Of a stretch of DNA of 14,893 nt, positions 14,858 to 14,893 are shown in pieces. The stretch covers positions 1 to 14,893 of the forward strand of contig CAJUDC010000055.1 in the NCBI GenBank assembly GCA_910584955.1, given 5' to 3'. Made by a program: the position numbers and the translations under genes. Origin of the DNA: an uncultured Paraprevotella sp. GTDB taxonomy: Bacteria > Bacteroidota > Bacteroidia > Bacteroidales > Bacteroidaceae. The notes below the pieces were generated by a model, which had not been told where the DNA came from, did not search any database, and worked only from the letters and a program-made list of their open reading frames with translations. Within the stretch, counting starts at the first letter, position 1. Every line of letters starts with the position of its first letter.

Positions 14858-14893
14858 CATACGAAACTCTCCCCGTCCGTGGCTTTATGCTAT

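Overview
The window looks like chromosomal core sequence from a member of the Bacteroidales, probably Bacteroides or a close relative; I cannot name the species. Three things point there: the gene order rimP-nusA-infB-cvpA-like-sufB-sufC-sufD-sufS, promoters of the Bacteroidetes sigma-factor type (TTG, about 20 bases, TAnnTTTG) instead of -35/-10 boxes, and several starts with AT-rich leaders and no Shine-Dalgarno sequence. I see no insertion sequence, phage gene, CRISPR array, tRNA, rRNA or defence system.

Minus strand, right to left from about 10.26 kb to 14: a near-consensus promoter (10227-10257) and a short leader hairpin precede rimP (ribosome maturation), nusA (transcription elongation and termination) and infB (translation initiation factor IF2), separated by 5 and 3 bases. 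After 122 bases holding a hairpin comes a CvpA-type membrane protein, then the SUF iron-sulfur cluster genes sufB, sufC, sufD and sufS. A perfect 20-bp stem-loop (14-60) closes the run. I found no second consensus promoter inside it, so the translation factors and the Fe-S machinery may share one transcript of about 10 kb. No sufE, sufU or sufA-type gene is present here.

A DoxX-family membrane protein (10337-10774, minus) lies upstream of rimP with no visible terminator between. The 412 bases between doxX and the rnhB promoter carry no gene I can support, but hold an imperfect dyad built on GTACAAA/TTTGTAC; the same element recurs on the -7 box of rnhB.

Plus strand, 11.19 kb to the end: a near-consensus promoter drives rnhB (RNase HII), whose stop overlaps the start of an HTH-WYL type regulator. 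A 68-base gap with nested and competing inverted repeats leads to a small unrecognised membrane protein. gpmI (cofactor-independent phosphoglycerate mutase) follows with its own promoter.

Everything with a clear function is housekeeping. The points worth following are regulatory: the possible transcription-translation-SUF superoperon, the TGTAC element cluster, the inverted repeats after the WYL gene, a clamp-binding-like motif in RNase HII, a duplicated motif in the IF2 linker, and a short upstream ORF overlapping the sufB start. No wholly new system is evident.
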